Shown here: positions 49,661 to 58,709 of the stretch, piece after piece
How the letters are laid out: each line of letters starts with the position of its first letter
Position numbering within the stretch: the first letter of the stretch is position 1
DNA from: Limosilactobacillus caccae
GTDB taxonomy: Bacteria > Bacillota > Bacilli > Lactobacillales > Lactobacillaceae
DNA length: 64,000 nucleotides
NCBI RefSeq assembly: GCF_900156885.1
Contig: NZ_FTOY01000011.1
Coordinates: 424,501-488,500, forward strand
Reading direction: 5' to 3'
The notes under the pieces: model-generated
The model's database searches: none
Told to the model about the DNA's origin: nothing
The model's input: the letters and a program-made list of their open reading frames with translations, nothing else
Program-made: the position numbers and the translations under genes

Positions 49661-52177
49661 TCAGTTAAATTGTTGCCAATAGTTGGCTAGGTACTTGCAT
49701 GTCAGACTTGCTGGTGATTTAACAAGGTCAAGCGGCCGGCCGCTAGCGACAATTTGTCCCCCATTCTTCCCACCACGGGGACCCATGTCGAGCATGTAAT
49801 CAGCATTGATGATTAGGTTCAGATCGTGGGTAATTGTCAAGATGGTTGCCCCGCGGTCAATCAACTGCTGCATGACCGTTAGCAAGGTCTTGACGTCGAG
49901 AGGATGCAGGCCGATTGTCGGTTCATCAAAGACAAACAAGGTCGTCTGCTGGTTGTGGTTGAGGTGCTTAACGAGCTTCAGTCGTTGGGCTTCCCCGCCA
50001 GATAGACTCGGTGTACTTTCGCCTAGGTGCAGGTAACCGAGGCCGACTTCTTCTAGTAACTCCAGCTCCTTTTTAATCTTCGGCACGTCGGCAAAGACCG
50101 GGATGGCTGACCGGACGTCAAGTTTTAACAAGTCGACGATCGAATAGTCGTGCCACTTAACCTGTTGGACATCATGGTTATAACGGTCGCCATTGCAGAC
50201 CGGGCAGGTTTGCTGCATATCCGGCAAGAATTGAATATCAAGGGTTACGACTCCTGCTCCACCACAGTTTGGGCAGGCTCCCTGTTTATTGTTGTAGGAG
50301 AAATAACTCGGTGTATAGTGCTTCTCCTTAGCAAGTGGCTGGGCAGCGAAGAGCTTCCGTAAGTTATCCATAATACTGGTATAGGTTGCAACTGTGGACC
50401 GCATTGTCTTGCCAATTGGCGCGGCGTCAACACTGACAACGTCCTTGAGTGGTGATTTCAGCTGCTTTACCTGGGCTGGCAAGGGCTGGTTCTTCGCCCG
50501 GACCTTAATTGCTGGAACCAGGCTATCAAGGATTAAACTCGTCTTCCCCGCCCCCGAAAAACCGGTGACGGCAGTTAACTGGTTAACTGGTAGTTGCCCT
50601 GCAACATTCTTGATGTTGTAGTAGTTATTAACGGTGAAGTCAATCGTCGATGCTGCCTTGGCAGTAGCCAATGGACGGCTGATCAACTTAGCAGTGCCAT
50701 TTAAGTAGGGACCAATCTTAGAAGCAGGGTTCTTTGCAATCGTCGCCGGGGTTCCTTGCGTCAAGATTTGCCCGCCGACTTCACCGGACCCCGGACCGAT
50801 CTCGATGATCCAATCCGCAGCCTTGACGATGTCGACGTTGTGGTCAACAACAACCAAGGAATTTCCCTGGGCGACCAGTTCACGGAAGACATTTAAAAGA
50901 CCACTGATGTTGTCCGGATGCAGCCCAATCGATGGTTCATCAAGAATATAGAGAACCCCCGTCGTCTGGGTGCGCAAAGTCCGGGCAAGCTGAATCCGTT
51001 GCAGTTCGCCAGTTGATAGGGTGTTACCATTCCGGGAAAGGGTCAAGTAATCAAGCCCCAACTCTAATAGTGGCCGCAGGTTATCGTCAAACTCCTTAAA
51101 AAGTGAACTGGCGAGCTTATCCATGTTTGCTGGCAGGGTCGAAAGGACATCCTTTTTCCAGCTAGCAAGATCACCAAGAGATAGGTCGCTGACCTGGGCA
51201 ATGTTTAATCCGCCGGCAAGCTGCGTCAATAATTCCGGCTTTAAGCGGGTACCATGGCAAACTGGGCAGGTGGAGTAGTGGAAAAACTCGCTAATCCGCT
51301 TCTGCGCCCGCTCACTCTTACTGCTCTTTGCTGATTCTAGAACTGCCTGGTGGGCATTTTCGTAGAGGGCGTTAAAGTCATGGAAAACGCGGCCAGTTCC
51401 TGACCGGAAGTCCATCTTAAACTTCTTTTGAGGACCATTTAAGACAAAGTCCTTCTCCTTAGCGGTCAGGTCCTTGTAAGGAACATTGATCCGGACACCA
51501 GCATGTTCAGCCACGTTTGGCATAAAGTTGCGTCCCGGGAGATGCCAGGATGCAACCGCTCCTTCCGCAAGGCTGAGGTTTTCATCAGCAATCAATTTAC
51601 TGTCATCAAGCTCACGGACCATCCCCGTTCCCTGGCAGCGTTCACAGGCCCCACCAGAATTAAAGGCAAAGTCCTCAGCACTGTAAGCATAAAACTTCTC
51701 CCCGCAGGTCGGACAGGTCAACTGGCCCATCGCCTCCCCGCTCTTGCTCATCGCTTCGGTAATTTTCAGACTAGGCTTAAGACGGTGACCATTGGGGCAA
51801 ACTGGGGAACCGAGACGCGAGAAAATCAAACGGATAACGTTGAAAATCTCACTCATCGTTCCGACCGTCGCTCGTTCAGATGGCACTGACGGCCGTTGCC
51901 GCAATGCAAGCGCGGATGGAATATGCTTGACACTTGTTACGTCCGCCTGGGCACCAAGTTTGATCCGTCTCCTGGTATAAGTCGATAAGGCTTCGAGGTA
52001 GCGTCGTGATCCTTCTTCATACAAGATTCCCATCGCTAATGAACTTTTCCCGGACCCTGAAAGCCCTGAAATTGCAACAAAGCGGTGCAACGGAATATTG
52101 ATGTCAATGTTTTTAAGGTTGTGAACACGTCCACCACGGACTTCAACCTGTGTTGGTAATGAATTATTATTTGTCAT
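49661..52177 (-). CDS. UvrA-like excinuclease ATPase (class II UvrA, UvrA2)
   Basis: 838 residues from the ATG at 52177 (GGAGG seven bases upstream). Two ABC ATPase halves: Walker A GLSGSGKSSL and GFSGAGKTSL, signatures LSTGELQRIQLAR and LSGGEAQRLKLVK. Zinc modules CPTCGEKF-CERCQGTG and CPNCGGAG-CPVCNGDR. It lacks the UvrB-binding domain of true UvrA (about 940 residues), which marks the UvrA2 class linked to drug or DNA-damage tolerance. The housekeeping uvrAB operon is not here. Confidence 0.88.
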   Translation of the reverse strand: MTNNNSLPTQVEVRGGRVHNLKNIDINIPLHRFVAISGLSGSGKSSLAMGILYEEGSRRYLEALSTYTRRRIKLGAQADVTSVKHIPSALALRQRPSVPSERATVGTMSEIFNVIRLIFSRLGSPVCPNGHRLKPSLKITEAMSKSGEAMGQLTCPTCGEKFYAYSAEDFAFNSGGACERCQGTGMVRELDDSKLIADENLSLAEGAVASWHLPGRNFMPNVAEHAGVRINVPYKDLTAKEKDFVLNGPQKKFKMDFRSGTGRVFHDFNALYENAHQAVLESAKSSKSERAQKRISEFFHYSTCPVCHGTRLKPELLTQLAGGLNIAQVSDLSLGDLASWKKDVLSTLPANMDKLASSLFKEFDDNLRPLLELGLDYLTLSRNGNTLSTGELQRIQLARTLRTQTTGVLYILDEPSIGLHPDNISGLLNVFRELVAQGNSLVVVDHNVDIVKAADWIIEIGPGSGEVGGQILTQGTPATIAKNPASKIGPYLNGTAKLISRPLATAKAASTIDFTVNNYYNIKNVAGQLPVNQLTAVTGFSGAGKTSLILDSLVPAIKVRAKNQPLPAQVKQLKSPLKDVVSVDAAPIGKTMRSTVATYTSIMDNLRKLFAAQPLAKEKHYTPSYFSYNNKQGACPNCGGAGVVTLDIQFLPDMQQTCPVCNGDRYNHDVQQVKWHDYSIVDLLKLDVRSAIPVFADVPKIKKELELLEEVGLGYLHLGESTPSLSGGEAQRLKLVKHLNHNQQTTLFVFDEPTIGLHPLDVKTLLTVMQQLIDRGATILTITHDLNLIINADYMLDMGPRGGKNGGQIVASGRPLDLVKSPASLTCKYLANYWQQFN

Positions 52178-52191
52178 ATTAACCTCCAATG

Positions 52192-52530
52192 CTATAACGC
52201 CATCCCCATAACAGCAGCCCCAATCCCTAAGATGTAGGATAAACCAAGGTAGGTAAGCAGGGCTGCCCAGCGGTGTTCATCAATCATTGATATTAATTCG
52301 GTGTTAAAGGTGGAAAAAGTCGTATACCCACCCATCATCCCAATGCCAAAAAGTAGCATTACTGGCGAATCAGCAGCAAAGTGGCTGGTCAAGAGGCCCA
52401 AAGCAAAGCTCCCGGTGACATTGATTAACAGAGTTGCGAGGGGCCAATTGATCCCCCGCTTTTTCCAGCAACTGGTTAGCAGGTAACGAAGAAGGGCGCC
52501 AATGGCCGATCCGATGCCAACATTAATCAT
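52192..52530 (-). CDS. crcB: Fluoride channel subunit CrcB/Fluc (second copy)
   Basis: 112 residues, four membrane helices. GIGSAIGALLRYLL at the start, NVTGSFALGLL in the middle and GGYTTFSTFNTE near 70 are the family's signatures. The start at 52530 overlaps the stop of the preceding crcB by eight bases. The two subunits probably form a heterodimeric dual-topology channel expelling fluoride. Confidence 0.93.
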   Translation of the reverse strand: MINVGIGSAIGALLRYLLTSCWKKRGINWPLATLLINVTGSFALGLLTSHFAADSPVMLLFGIGMMGGYTTFSTFNTELISMIDEHRWAALLTYLGLSYILGIGAAVMGMAL

Positions 52531-52900
52531 TTTGCCCCTTCTTTCCGCAATAATTTCCGCAGATAAAACCAAGGCCAGCCATCACCAGCCCCCCGACCGC
52601 ACTCACCATCAGGTAAGCAAATGCTGCCAAGAGGTCATCTTGACCGAGCTTAGCTGTGGCGGTCATCAAGGATGAAAAGGTTGTAAAGGCGCCGACAAAG
52701 CCGGTCCCAATTCCCGTGTTCAGCCAGCTTGATAACCGCCCCTTTTCAAGTACGTAGTAGGTCAAAAAGGCCAGCAGGAAGCAGCCTGTCAGGTTAGCGA
52801 TTAAAACGCCGTTAACAGTAAAGAATTGGCCTAACCAATAACGAACTACGCCACCGATAAAACCGCCGATGAATACGCTAATAGTTGTTTTTCCGTCCAT
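52523..52900 (-). CDS. crcB: Fluoride channel subunit CrcB/Fluc (first copy)
   Basis: 125 residues, four helices; GGFIGGVVRYWLG, NLTGCFLLAFLTY and GFVGAFTTFSSLM motifs. First gene of the pair. I saw no fluoride riboswitch in the 120 bases upstream. Confidence 0.93.
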   Translation of the reverse strand: MDGKTTISVFIGGFIGGVVRYWLGQFFTVNGVLIANLTGCFLLAFLTYYVLEKGRLSSWLNTGIGTGFVGAFTTFSSLMTATAKLGQDDLLAAFAYLMVSAVGGLVMAGLGFICGNYCGKKGQND

Positions 52901-53022
52901 TACCCACTTTTCCTTCTCTCTTTTTCAATCATATAATCTTACAACTTATTATCACCTTTGCCAATTCAAATGGTTTCCGCGTATAATAGGAACCGATTTT
53001 GAATTGAAGGAGATATTAGATT

Positions 53023-53415
53023 ATGAAAATGCGCCGGATCGACCACGTTGTTTTAACTGTCAGTAACCTTGAAGAGGCGATGCGTTTCTACCACGAAGTC
53101 TTTGATATGCCAGTAATCGATGACCAGAGTAACGACCACCTCATTACTCTGCGGTGTGGTCACCAGTTGATCCGCCTGCAAAAGGCAGACCGACCGACAG
53201 ACTTAAAGGCTGCGACACCAACTGTTGGTTCCGCTGACCTCTGCTTGATCGCGGGCGATAAGCTGGAAGACATCATCCACCACCTCAATAGTTATTACAT
53301 CGACATTATCGAAGGACCGGTTGAAAAGCACGGTTCTGAAGGAACAATGACCTCCCTGTACGTCCACGACCCTGATAACAACCTGGTTGAAATCGCAGTA
53401 TATAAGAATAAGTAA
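53023..53415 (+). CDS. VOC/glyoxalase-family protein
   Basis: 130 residues, one vicinal-oxygen-chelate domain: RIDHVVLTVSNLEEAMRFYHEVFDMPV at the start, then VHDPDNNLVEIAVY at the end. Metal ligands H in IDHV, H in GHQL and E in VEIA fit a glyoxalase-like metal site. Substrate unknown. GAAGGAGA site before the ATG. Confidence 0.88.
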   Translation: MKMRRIDHVVLTVSNLEEAMRFYHEVFDMPVIDDQSNDHLITLRCGHQLIRLQKADRPTDLKAATPTVGSADLCLIAGDKLEDIIHHLNSYYIDIIEGPVEKHGSEGTMTSLYVHDPDNNLVEIAVYKNK

Positions 53416-53420
53416 ACAAA

Positions 53421-53458
53421 AGAAGCTGGCGAGCAAAAGTGCTTGTGCCAGCTTTTTA
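53421..53458. terminator. Terminator after the VOC gene
   Basis: AAGCTGGC pairs with GCCAGCTT, followed by TTT; bidirectional. Confidence 0.75.
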
Positions 53459-53671
53459 TTTACTTAGTTGCATGATTGCCTTAACTTCAAATTGATTAAC
53501 CTGCACATCAAGTCCTTTCAATCTGCCCGTCAACGGGATGATTGTCAGATAATCGCCTTCATCATCATTGTCCCAGCTAGAAGTAAAATCATCTACCTTA
53601 CCAGTAAGAATGGTCCCGTCCTTGAAAAGCACTTTGATTGTAGAACCAATCCGGTATTTGGTTAAGTTCAT
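53456..53671 (-). CDS. Small beta-barrel protein of unknown function
   Basis: 71 residues: YRIGSTIKVLFKDGTILTGKVDDFTSSWDNDDEGDYLTII suggests an LSm or SH3-like barrel with an acidic loop. A ribosome site GGAGG precedes it. It may bind RNA or be a protein-contact module. Paired with the next 101-residue gene (about 24 bases apart). Confidence 0.68.
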   Translation of the reverse strand: MNLTKYRIGSTIKVLFKDGTILTGKVDDFTSSWDNDDEGDYLTIIPLTGRLKGLDVQVNQFEVKAIMQLSK

Positions 53672-53694
53672 TTGCTATCCTCCGATAATTCTAC

Positions 53695-54000
53695 TTAAAA
53701 TTCATTGATAAAGATGTCTGCCCAGTTTGTGCGAATTGTTTTTCCTGCAAAAGAATAGTCAAGCAAGTCATCGAAGTTTGTAAACTTAACCTTCCATTCC
53801 CCGTTATCCTTGCTAAGTAAAAGGCCAGAAGCGGTGCTACCGAGATACCAGCGCACCCCGCCAAAATTAAAGCCAAGCTCTAGGCCACAGCCGATTGCGG
53901 CGATAAAAGAATTTAAGTTCCGGAAATGATTACCGTCATCACTAGTCATTTGACCATTTAAATAATCATAGTTTGCAATGATTGCCTGGATATCTTCCAT
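53695..54000 (-). CDS. Hypothetical protein, 101 residues
   Basis: Soluble, acidic, with an alpha/beta pattern and an aromatic-rich centre (ELGFNFGGVRWYLGSTASGLLL, FTNFDDLLDYSFAGKTIRTNWADIF). AGGGAG ribosome site before the ATG. In shape it recalls small immunity-like or SUKH-like proteins, but no motif is decisive. Confidence 0.62.
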   Translation of the reverse strand: MEDIQAIIANYDYLNGQMTSDDGNHFRNLNSFIAAIGCGLELGFNFGGVRWYLGSTASGLLLSKDNGEWKVKFTNFDDLLDYSFAGKTIRTNWADIFINEF

Positions 54001-54014
54001 TTGCTACTCCCTTC

Positions 54015-54830
54015 TTAAATCCACAGAAAAGCAATCCCAATCAGGAGCAACAGGATTCCCGCGCCTAGGTAACGGTGATCCCGAATAAGGCCGAGGTAGT
54101 CACGGACAAAGGTCAATGGGCGGTGGCTAGCGGGCGTTTTCGCCCCACTGACGGTCCATGATAAGCCCAGTTTTTTCAAGTAACTTTTGACCCGGAGAAC
54201 GTGAAAGTCGCTGGTGACGACCACAACGGGACTAACCTGGCCAATTAGCTTTGCACTCTGTGTTAGGTTTTGCCAGGTGTTTTTGGCAGTTTCTTCGCAG
54301 ATAATTTGCTGGCGGGGGATGCCATGGCGGATTAAATACGCTGCCATTGCTGCTGCTTCTGATGATTTTTCCTGATGCACAACGCCACCAGTGACAATAA
54401 TTTTGGCGGCTGGTTGTTTTTGCCAGCAACAAATCCCCCGGTCAAGCCGGGCAGCCAACACTGGCGGGACGTGTCCATGATGAGTAGCAGCCCCCAGGAT
54501 CACAATCATCTGCTCCTCTGCTGGTAATGCTTGCCGACTGCGATAACCACTAACCAGGCTAAAACTAACCAGCCCCACCGTACTTAGGATGTCCGTCACG
54601 GTGGCAATAACTAGCAAGTAGTCGACGAGCAACAGGCCGCTTCCCTGCCAGGCCAACCAGAGCAACAGGGGCAAACAGCCAACGAGGTTAAGCCCCATCA
54701 AGAAGAAGACCAACTTATTATAGCGGAGCAGGGCTGCTTTATTCTTAAACCGCCGAACAAGGATTAGGTAGATACTCCCCGCCCAGCAGGCTGCGCAAAG
54801 GGTCATAGTAAAAAGGCTGCAAATAATCAC
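54015..54830 (-). CDS. YdcF/ElyC-family (DUF218) membrane protein
   Basis: 271 residues: four N-terminal membrane helices, then the DUF218 domain: VILGAATHHGHVPPVLAARLDRG, KIIVTGGVVHQEKSSEAAAMAAYLIRHGIP, EETAKNTWQN and VVVVTSDFHVLRVK, and a last helix near the C-terminus. Envelope-related in related bacteria (SanA, ElyC). Overlaps the upstream UbiB-like gene by four bases, so they are translated together. Confidence 0.88.
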   Translation of the reverse strand: MIICSLFTMTLCAACWAGSIYLILVRRFKNKAALLRYNKLVFFLMGLNLVGCLPLLLWLAWQGSGLLLVDYLLVIATVTDILSTVGLVSFSLVSGYRSRQALPAEEQMIVILGAATHHGHVPPVLAARLDRGICCWQKQPAAKIIVTGGVVHQEKSSEAAAMAAYLIRHGIPRQQIICEETAKNTWQNLTQSAKLIGQVSPVVVVTSDFHVLRVKSYLKKLGLSWTVSGAKTPASHRPLTFVRDYLGLIRDHRYLGAGILLLLIGIAFLWI

Positions 54831-56560
54831 CGTTTATTCCTCCAGTGACGCCAGCGGTGGACCAGCTCGCTGATAATCAATAGACTGATAATGACCAGTG
54901 AAATGGTATAGCCGATCACCCCGAGATGGTAGATATGGGGATGGTTGGCACTCCCCTCCACTAGCAACGACGAGCCGAGAATCACAGCCGCCAGGATAAT
55001 TGCGATCATAAAACGGTTCATCAGCCGTTCCAGCTGCTTTAGCACGTTCTTTTGGTCCTTGTATTGTAAGTCAACCTTTGCGTCCCCGTTGACGAAGGTA
55101 TCAATCAGTTCGTTGATCTTTTCCGGCATCTTCGTCGTCGCCCGACTGGCAAACAGGAGGTTCATCAAGCTACTATTGAGGGTCGTTTGCCAGTTAAAGT
55201 TGCGACGCAGGTACTTTCGCCCAAAGTCCTGAGCGACTTCAATCATCGACAGGGTCGGATCGAGTTTCGCAATCGTTCCTTCTAATGTCCCAAAAGCCTT
55301 GATTAGCATTGTGACCTCACTCTTCATCTGCAAGTGGTTAGCCTGACAAAGCTGAATAATTTGGTAAATCATGTTTGTAAAGTCGATGTTGCCTAGTCCA
55401 GCGGAGAAATATGGCTGGATAAAAGAATTAAGTTCCTTGAAAAACTTGGGTTCGTCAACCTCGCCGGTCCGGTTGCAAATGTTTAGAATCGCCCGGCCAA
55501 TCTTTCGAATATCCTTGGTATTGATAGCGACCACCACGTTGGCAATGCTATCGGCCATTGCGGGGGTCAACTGCCCCATCATGCCAAAATCAAGGTAGAT
55601 GATCTGGTATGGCGGCAGGCTCTCCTGCTGGGTAAAACCAACGGTTGTGTTGCCCAGCTGTTTTTCCACCTGCTTGGTCGTTGTCAGCCCTGGCTCCTCA
55701 TCGCTAGTTAACTCGTGAATCAGGATGTTTCCCGGATGGGGGTCGGCGTGAAAGAAGTGGTCCACAAATACCTGCTTTAAGAAGTTATTGACAAGATACA
55801 TTGCAATCGCGTGTTTCTTGTCCGCGGCTGGGTCCTCTTCGCCCTTCACCTGGTCAGTTAATAGGTAACGAATACTCTTCCCGGTCATTGCTTCGTTAAC
55901 CAGGACCTTGGGCGCGCAGTAGTCGATGTAAACTTTCGGCACGATGATCGGGCCATCATTATTATTCAACCGGTAAAATTCCTCCCCGTTGTGTGCTTCG
56001 TCAAGGGTGTTAACCTCACTCAACAAGGAAGAACTCAACTCATCAATCACCCGGTTCAAGTCTACCACGGTGATATCTTTGGGAACATACTTCAGCAAGG
56101 CAACCGCCCGCCGCAATAGTGCTAAGTCGGTATTGACTAATTTTCCGACCTCCGGGTGCTGGACCTTAACAACCACCGGCGTACCGTCCTTAAGTTTTGC
56201 CCGGTGAACCTGGCCGATTGAGGCGGAAGCAAAGGGTTCAGGATTAAAATCATCAAACACATCCGTGATTTCTTTACCGGTTTCCTTAGTAAAAGTTTCC
56301 TGCACGCTAGTAAAATCATCGGCATTAACCTGGTCTTGTAAGTGGCGTAATTCCTTGATATACGCGGGTGACACCAGGTCTGGCCGGGTCGACATAATCT
56401 GGCCCAGCTTGATAAATGTCGGTCCCAGTTCCTGAAGTGCCTGGCGAATGTCCTCAGGGTGGGTTTGGTGGTAGAAGTTATTGACAAAGTGATACTTGCG
56501 CATGACTCGCATGATTTCTCGCAAGCGGGTTGATTTTTTTAATTCGTCGTTGTTATCCAT
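54827..56560 (-). CDS. ABC1/AarF/UbiB-family kinase-like protein
   Basis: 577 residues. KxGQ motif in FIKLGQIMSTRPDL, alanine-rich loop FASASIGQVHRAKL, catalytic-type VFVDHFFHADPHPGNIL and metal-binding YLDFGMMG, then two C-terminal membrane helices. In other organisms it supports quinone biosynthesis; in lactobacilli without ubiquinone its role is unclear, perhaps lipid handling. Standard length. Confidence 0.9.
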   Translation of the reverse strand: MDNNDELKKSTRLREIMRVMRKYHFVNNFYHQTHPEDIRQALQELGPTFIKLGQIMSTRPDLVSPAYIKELRHLQDQVNADDFTSVQETFTKETGKEITDVFDDFNPEPFASASIGQVHRAKLKDGTPVVVKVQHPEVGKLVNTDLALLRRAVALLKYVPKDITVVDLNRVIDELSSSLLSEVNTLDEAHNGEEFYRLNNNDGPIIVPKVYIDYCAPKVLVNEAMTGKSIRYLLTDQVKGEEDPAADKKHAIAMYLVNNFLKQVFVDHFFHADPHPGNILIHELTSDEEPGLTTTKQVEKQLGNTTVGFTQQESLPPYQIIYLDFGMMGQLTPAMADSIANVVVAINTKDIRKIGRAILNICNRTGEVDEPKFFKELNSFIQPYFSAGLGNIDFTNMIYQIIQLCQANHLQMKSEVTMLIKAFGTLEGTIAKLDPTLSMIEVAQDFGRKYLRRNFNWQTTLNSSLMNLLFASRATTKMPEKINELIDTFVNGDAKVDLQYKDQKNVLKQLERLMNRFMIAIILAAVILGSSLLVEGSANHPHIYHLGVIGYTISLVIISLLIISELVHRWRHWRNKR

Positions 56561-56708
56561 ATTTACTCCCTACTGCTTTTTCTTTATTTTAACATTACAA
56601 TAAAAATTTTATTAAAAAGATTTATCTAAAAATCCCCCGGAAATGTATTTTGCTGATACAATAGTAGTCGATAAATATTTATGAAAGTTTAGGTGAAGTT
56701 ATTAAACT

Positions 56709-58070
56709 ATGAGTGGATTATGGGATTCATATTGGTTTAGACTAATTGTTATTATTTTTATTTTACTGTTGGCAGCACTATTTACCTTGCTTGAATACTC
56801 GGTTGTTAAAGTGCGGCCGAGTGAATTAAAGGAATTGCGGCAGACCAAAAAGGTCAAGCGCGCTGAGCACATGGTTGGTAATCTTAACGAATACCTCTCA
56901 ACTGCCCAGGTGGGTGTTACCATGACTTCACTGATTTTAGGGTGGATTGGTGACCAGTTCATTACTGATCTGTTATTAAAGCTTAACATTATCCCCCACG
57001 AAATCTTGCAAGCAATTGCCCCCGTTATCGGTGTTTTAATCTTCACGTTCTTCCACGCCGTCTTCACTGACCTGGTACCAAAGAACATGGCGATTGACCG
57101 GCCAGTGCCAATTCTATTGGCGATTGTCCACCCGGTTCAATTCTTCCACACGGTCTTTTATCCATTCGTTTGGCTGTTTGCTGTCGTCGCGGCGGCAATC
57201 ACCAAGATGCTTGGTTATAATGTCCAGCCGGAAGAAGATACCTACTCGCAAAACGAAATCATGACCTTATCCCAGCAGTCAGAAAAGGCCGGTGAAATGG
57301 ATAAGGAAGACGTGATCTTCATGCAGCGAGCCTTTGAGATGAATGATAAGGTAGCTGAAGACATCATGATCGACCGGACGCAGCTGGCCGTGATTGATAT
57401 CACAGCATCAATTGCTGACGCGGCAACGCTATACTTCAAGAAGAAGTTTACCCGTTTCCCTGTCGTTGCAAACAACGATAAGGACCACATTCTCGGCTAC
57501 ATCTTCGCCTACGACATCATGCGGCAAAACCAAATTAACCCGCAACAATCTGTCCGGACGATTATGCGGCGGATCCCAATCGTCTACGTCAACGAACAAT
57601 TGACCAACGTGCTTAAAGAAATGATGAAAAAGCAAGTGCCAATTGTTGTTGTGCAAGACGAGTACGGTGGTACCTCAGGAATCATTACTGATAAGGATAT
57701 CTATGAGGAACTATTCGGGACGGTTGGCGAAGAAATTGACCATGCCACTGCTGATATGATTGAGAAGAAGGATCCTGATAGTAAGGGTAACCCAACTTAT
57801 GAAGTATCCGGGAAGATGCCCCTCGATGACTTTGAGCGTTACTTTGACACTAACATCGACCAGTTTGAGAATTCAGAGGTAACGACCTTGACCGGATTCT
57901 TCCTCGAACGCCAGTATGACTTGAAGGTTGGGCAACCGATAAGGGTCGACAAGTTCTCGTTTACCCCGTTAGACTTAAAGAACGCCTACGTCAATAAATT
58001 TAAGGTCGTTCACATTAAGCCAGCTAAAAAAGCTAAGACCGAGGACAAAAAAGAAGATAAAGAAAAGTAA
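56709..58070 (+). CDS. CNNM/CorC family protein (DUF21 plus CBS pair)
   Basis: 453 residues: a DUF21 membrane domain of about 3-4 helices (residues 10-175), two CBS domains (ITASIADAATLYFKKKFTRFPVV and VNEQLTNVLKEMMKKQVPIVVVQDEYGGTSGIIT) and a CorC_HlyC transporter-associated domain (YEVSGKMPLDDFERYFD). It likely moves magnesium or other divalent cations. Lysine/glutamate-rich tail at the end. Confidence 0.9.
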   Translation: MSGLWDSYWFRLIVIIFILLLAALFTLLEYSVVKVRPSELKELRQTKKVKRAEHMVGNLNEYLSTAQVGVTMTSLILGWIGDQFITDLLLKLNIIPHEILQAIAPVIGVLIFTFFHAVFTDLVPKNMAIDRPVPILLAIVHPVQFFHTVFYPFVWLFAVVAAAITKMLGYNVQPEEDTYSQNEIMTLSQQSEKAGEMDKEDVIFMQRAFEMNDKVAEDIMIDRTQLAVIDITASIADAATLYFKKKFTRFPVVANNDKDHILGYIFAYDIMRQNQINPQQSVRTIMRRIPIVYVNEQLTNVLKEMMKKQVPIVVVQDEYGGTSGIITDKDIYEELFGTVGEEIDHATADMIEKKDPDSKGNPTYEVSGKMPLDDFERYFDTNIDQFENSEVTTLTGFFLERQYDLKVGQPIRVDKFSFTPLDLKNAYVNKFKVVHIKPAKKAKTEDKKEDKEK

Positions 58071-58073
58071 TAT

Positions 58074-58112
58074 AAAAGGACTAGCCGAAAAAACGTGGCT
58101 AGTCCTTTTATA
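58074..58112. terminator. Terminator after the CNNM gene
   Basis: AAAAGGACTAGCC pairs with GGCTAGTCCTTTT; bidirectional with the CopY-like gene. Confidence 0.85.
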
Positions 58113-58118
58113 TTACGC

Positions 58119-58550
58119 TTAGCACTTCATCTTCATCCCGGGAATACAGTTGCACTCCACTTCAGCGGGCGCCGACGCCAGCTTGTTAGCCAGCAATTCT
58201 TGTAAGTTCTTAATGTCCTTCTTGCTAAGAGTTACATTATCAACTACGTGTTCAAGGGTGGAACCGACGTGTCGCTCACAGATGCTGTTAAATAAGTTAT
58301 CAGCTACCTGGTCCATTGTCGCTTGTTCGGCGACCAGTGGCCGGTAAATAAAACTCCGCCCGTCTTTAGTAGTGGTCAGAGCCTTCTTTTCTACCAACCG
58401 CCGGAGTAATGTCTTGACCGTTGCTGGCTTCCAGTCGACCTTTCGTTTAAGAACAGTGATGATTTCGGTACTGGTCGTCTCTTTAAGGCTCCAGACCACC
58501 CGCATAATCTGCCATTCTGCAGGAGTTATTTCTAGGTAGGTGTTATCCAT
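58119..58550 (-). CDS. CopY-like repressor (BlaI/MecI family)
   Basis: 143 residues from the ATG at 58550 (AGGAGG upstream). Winged helix ITPAEWQIMRVVWSLKETTSTEIITVLKRKVDWKPATVKTLLRRLVEKKAL is standard for CopY/BlaI. The C-terminus has CNC, then a single final cysteine (CIPGMKMKC), instead of the CxCx4CxC copper/zinc hook of CopY. No copper ATPase is adjacent; instead an MFS exporter lies divergently. Copper response is uncertain. Confidence 0.85.
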   Translation of the reverse strand: MDNTYLEITPAEWQIMRVVWSLKETTSTEIITVLKRKVDWKPATVKTLLRRLVEKKALTTTKDGRSFIYRPLVAEQATMDQVADNLFNSICERHVGSTLEHVVDNVTLSKKDIKNLQELLANKLASAPAEVECNCIPGMKMKC

Positions 58551-58568
58551 TAATATTCCTCCTACGTT

Positions 58569-58578
58569 TACATTTGTC
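58569..58578. promoter_or_regulatory. Cop-box-like operator
   Basis: TACATTTGTC matches nine of ten positions of the CopY operator TACANNTGTA and lies directly before the CopY-like gene, between it and the divergent MFS gene. Confidence 0.55.
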
Positions 58579-58709
58579 ACTCATTGTACCACGCTTTAAC
58601 TGCTTCGCCAATTTTTATAAATAATTTTTTTGAATTGCATTGACATCATCCTTCTGCTTGCTACAATGCTATATTGTCATACTTTTTAAAGGAGCGATTT
58701 ACTTACTCA

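Noticed and set aside
52901-53022. Fluoride riboswitch before crcB
   Set aside because: No conserved crcB-motif pseudoknot elements could be recognised in the short upstream region.
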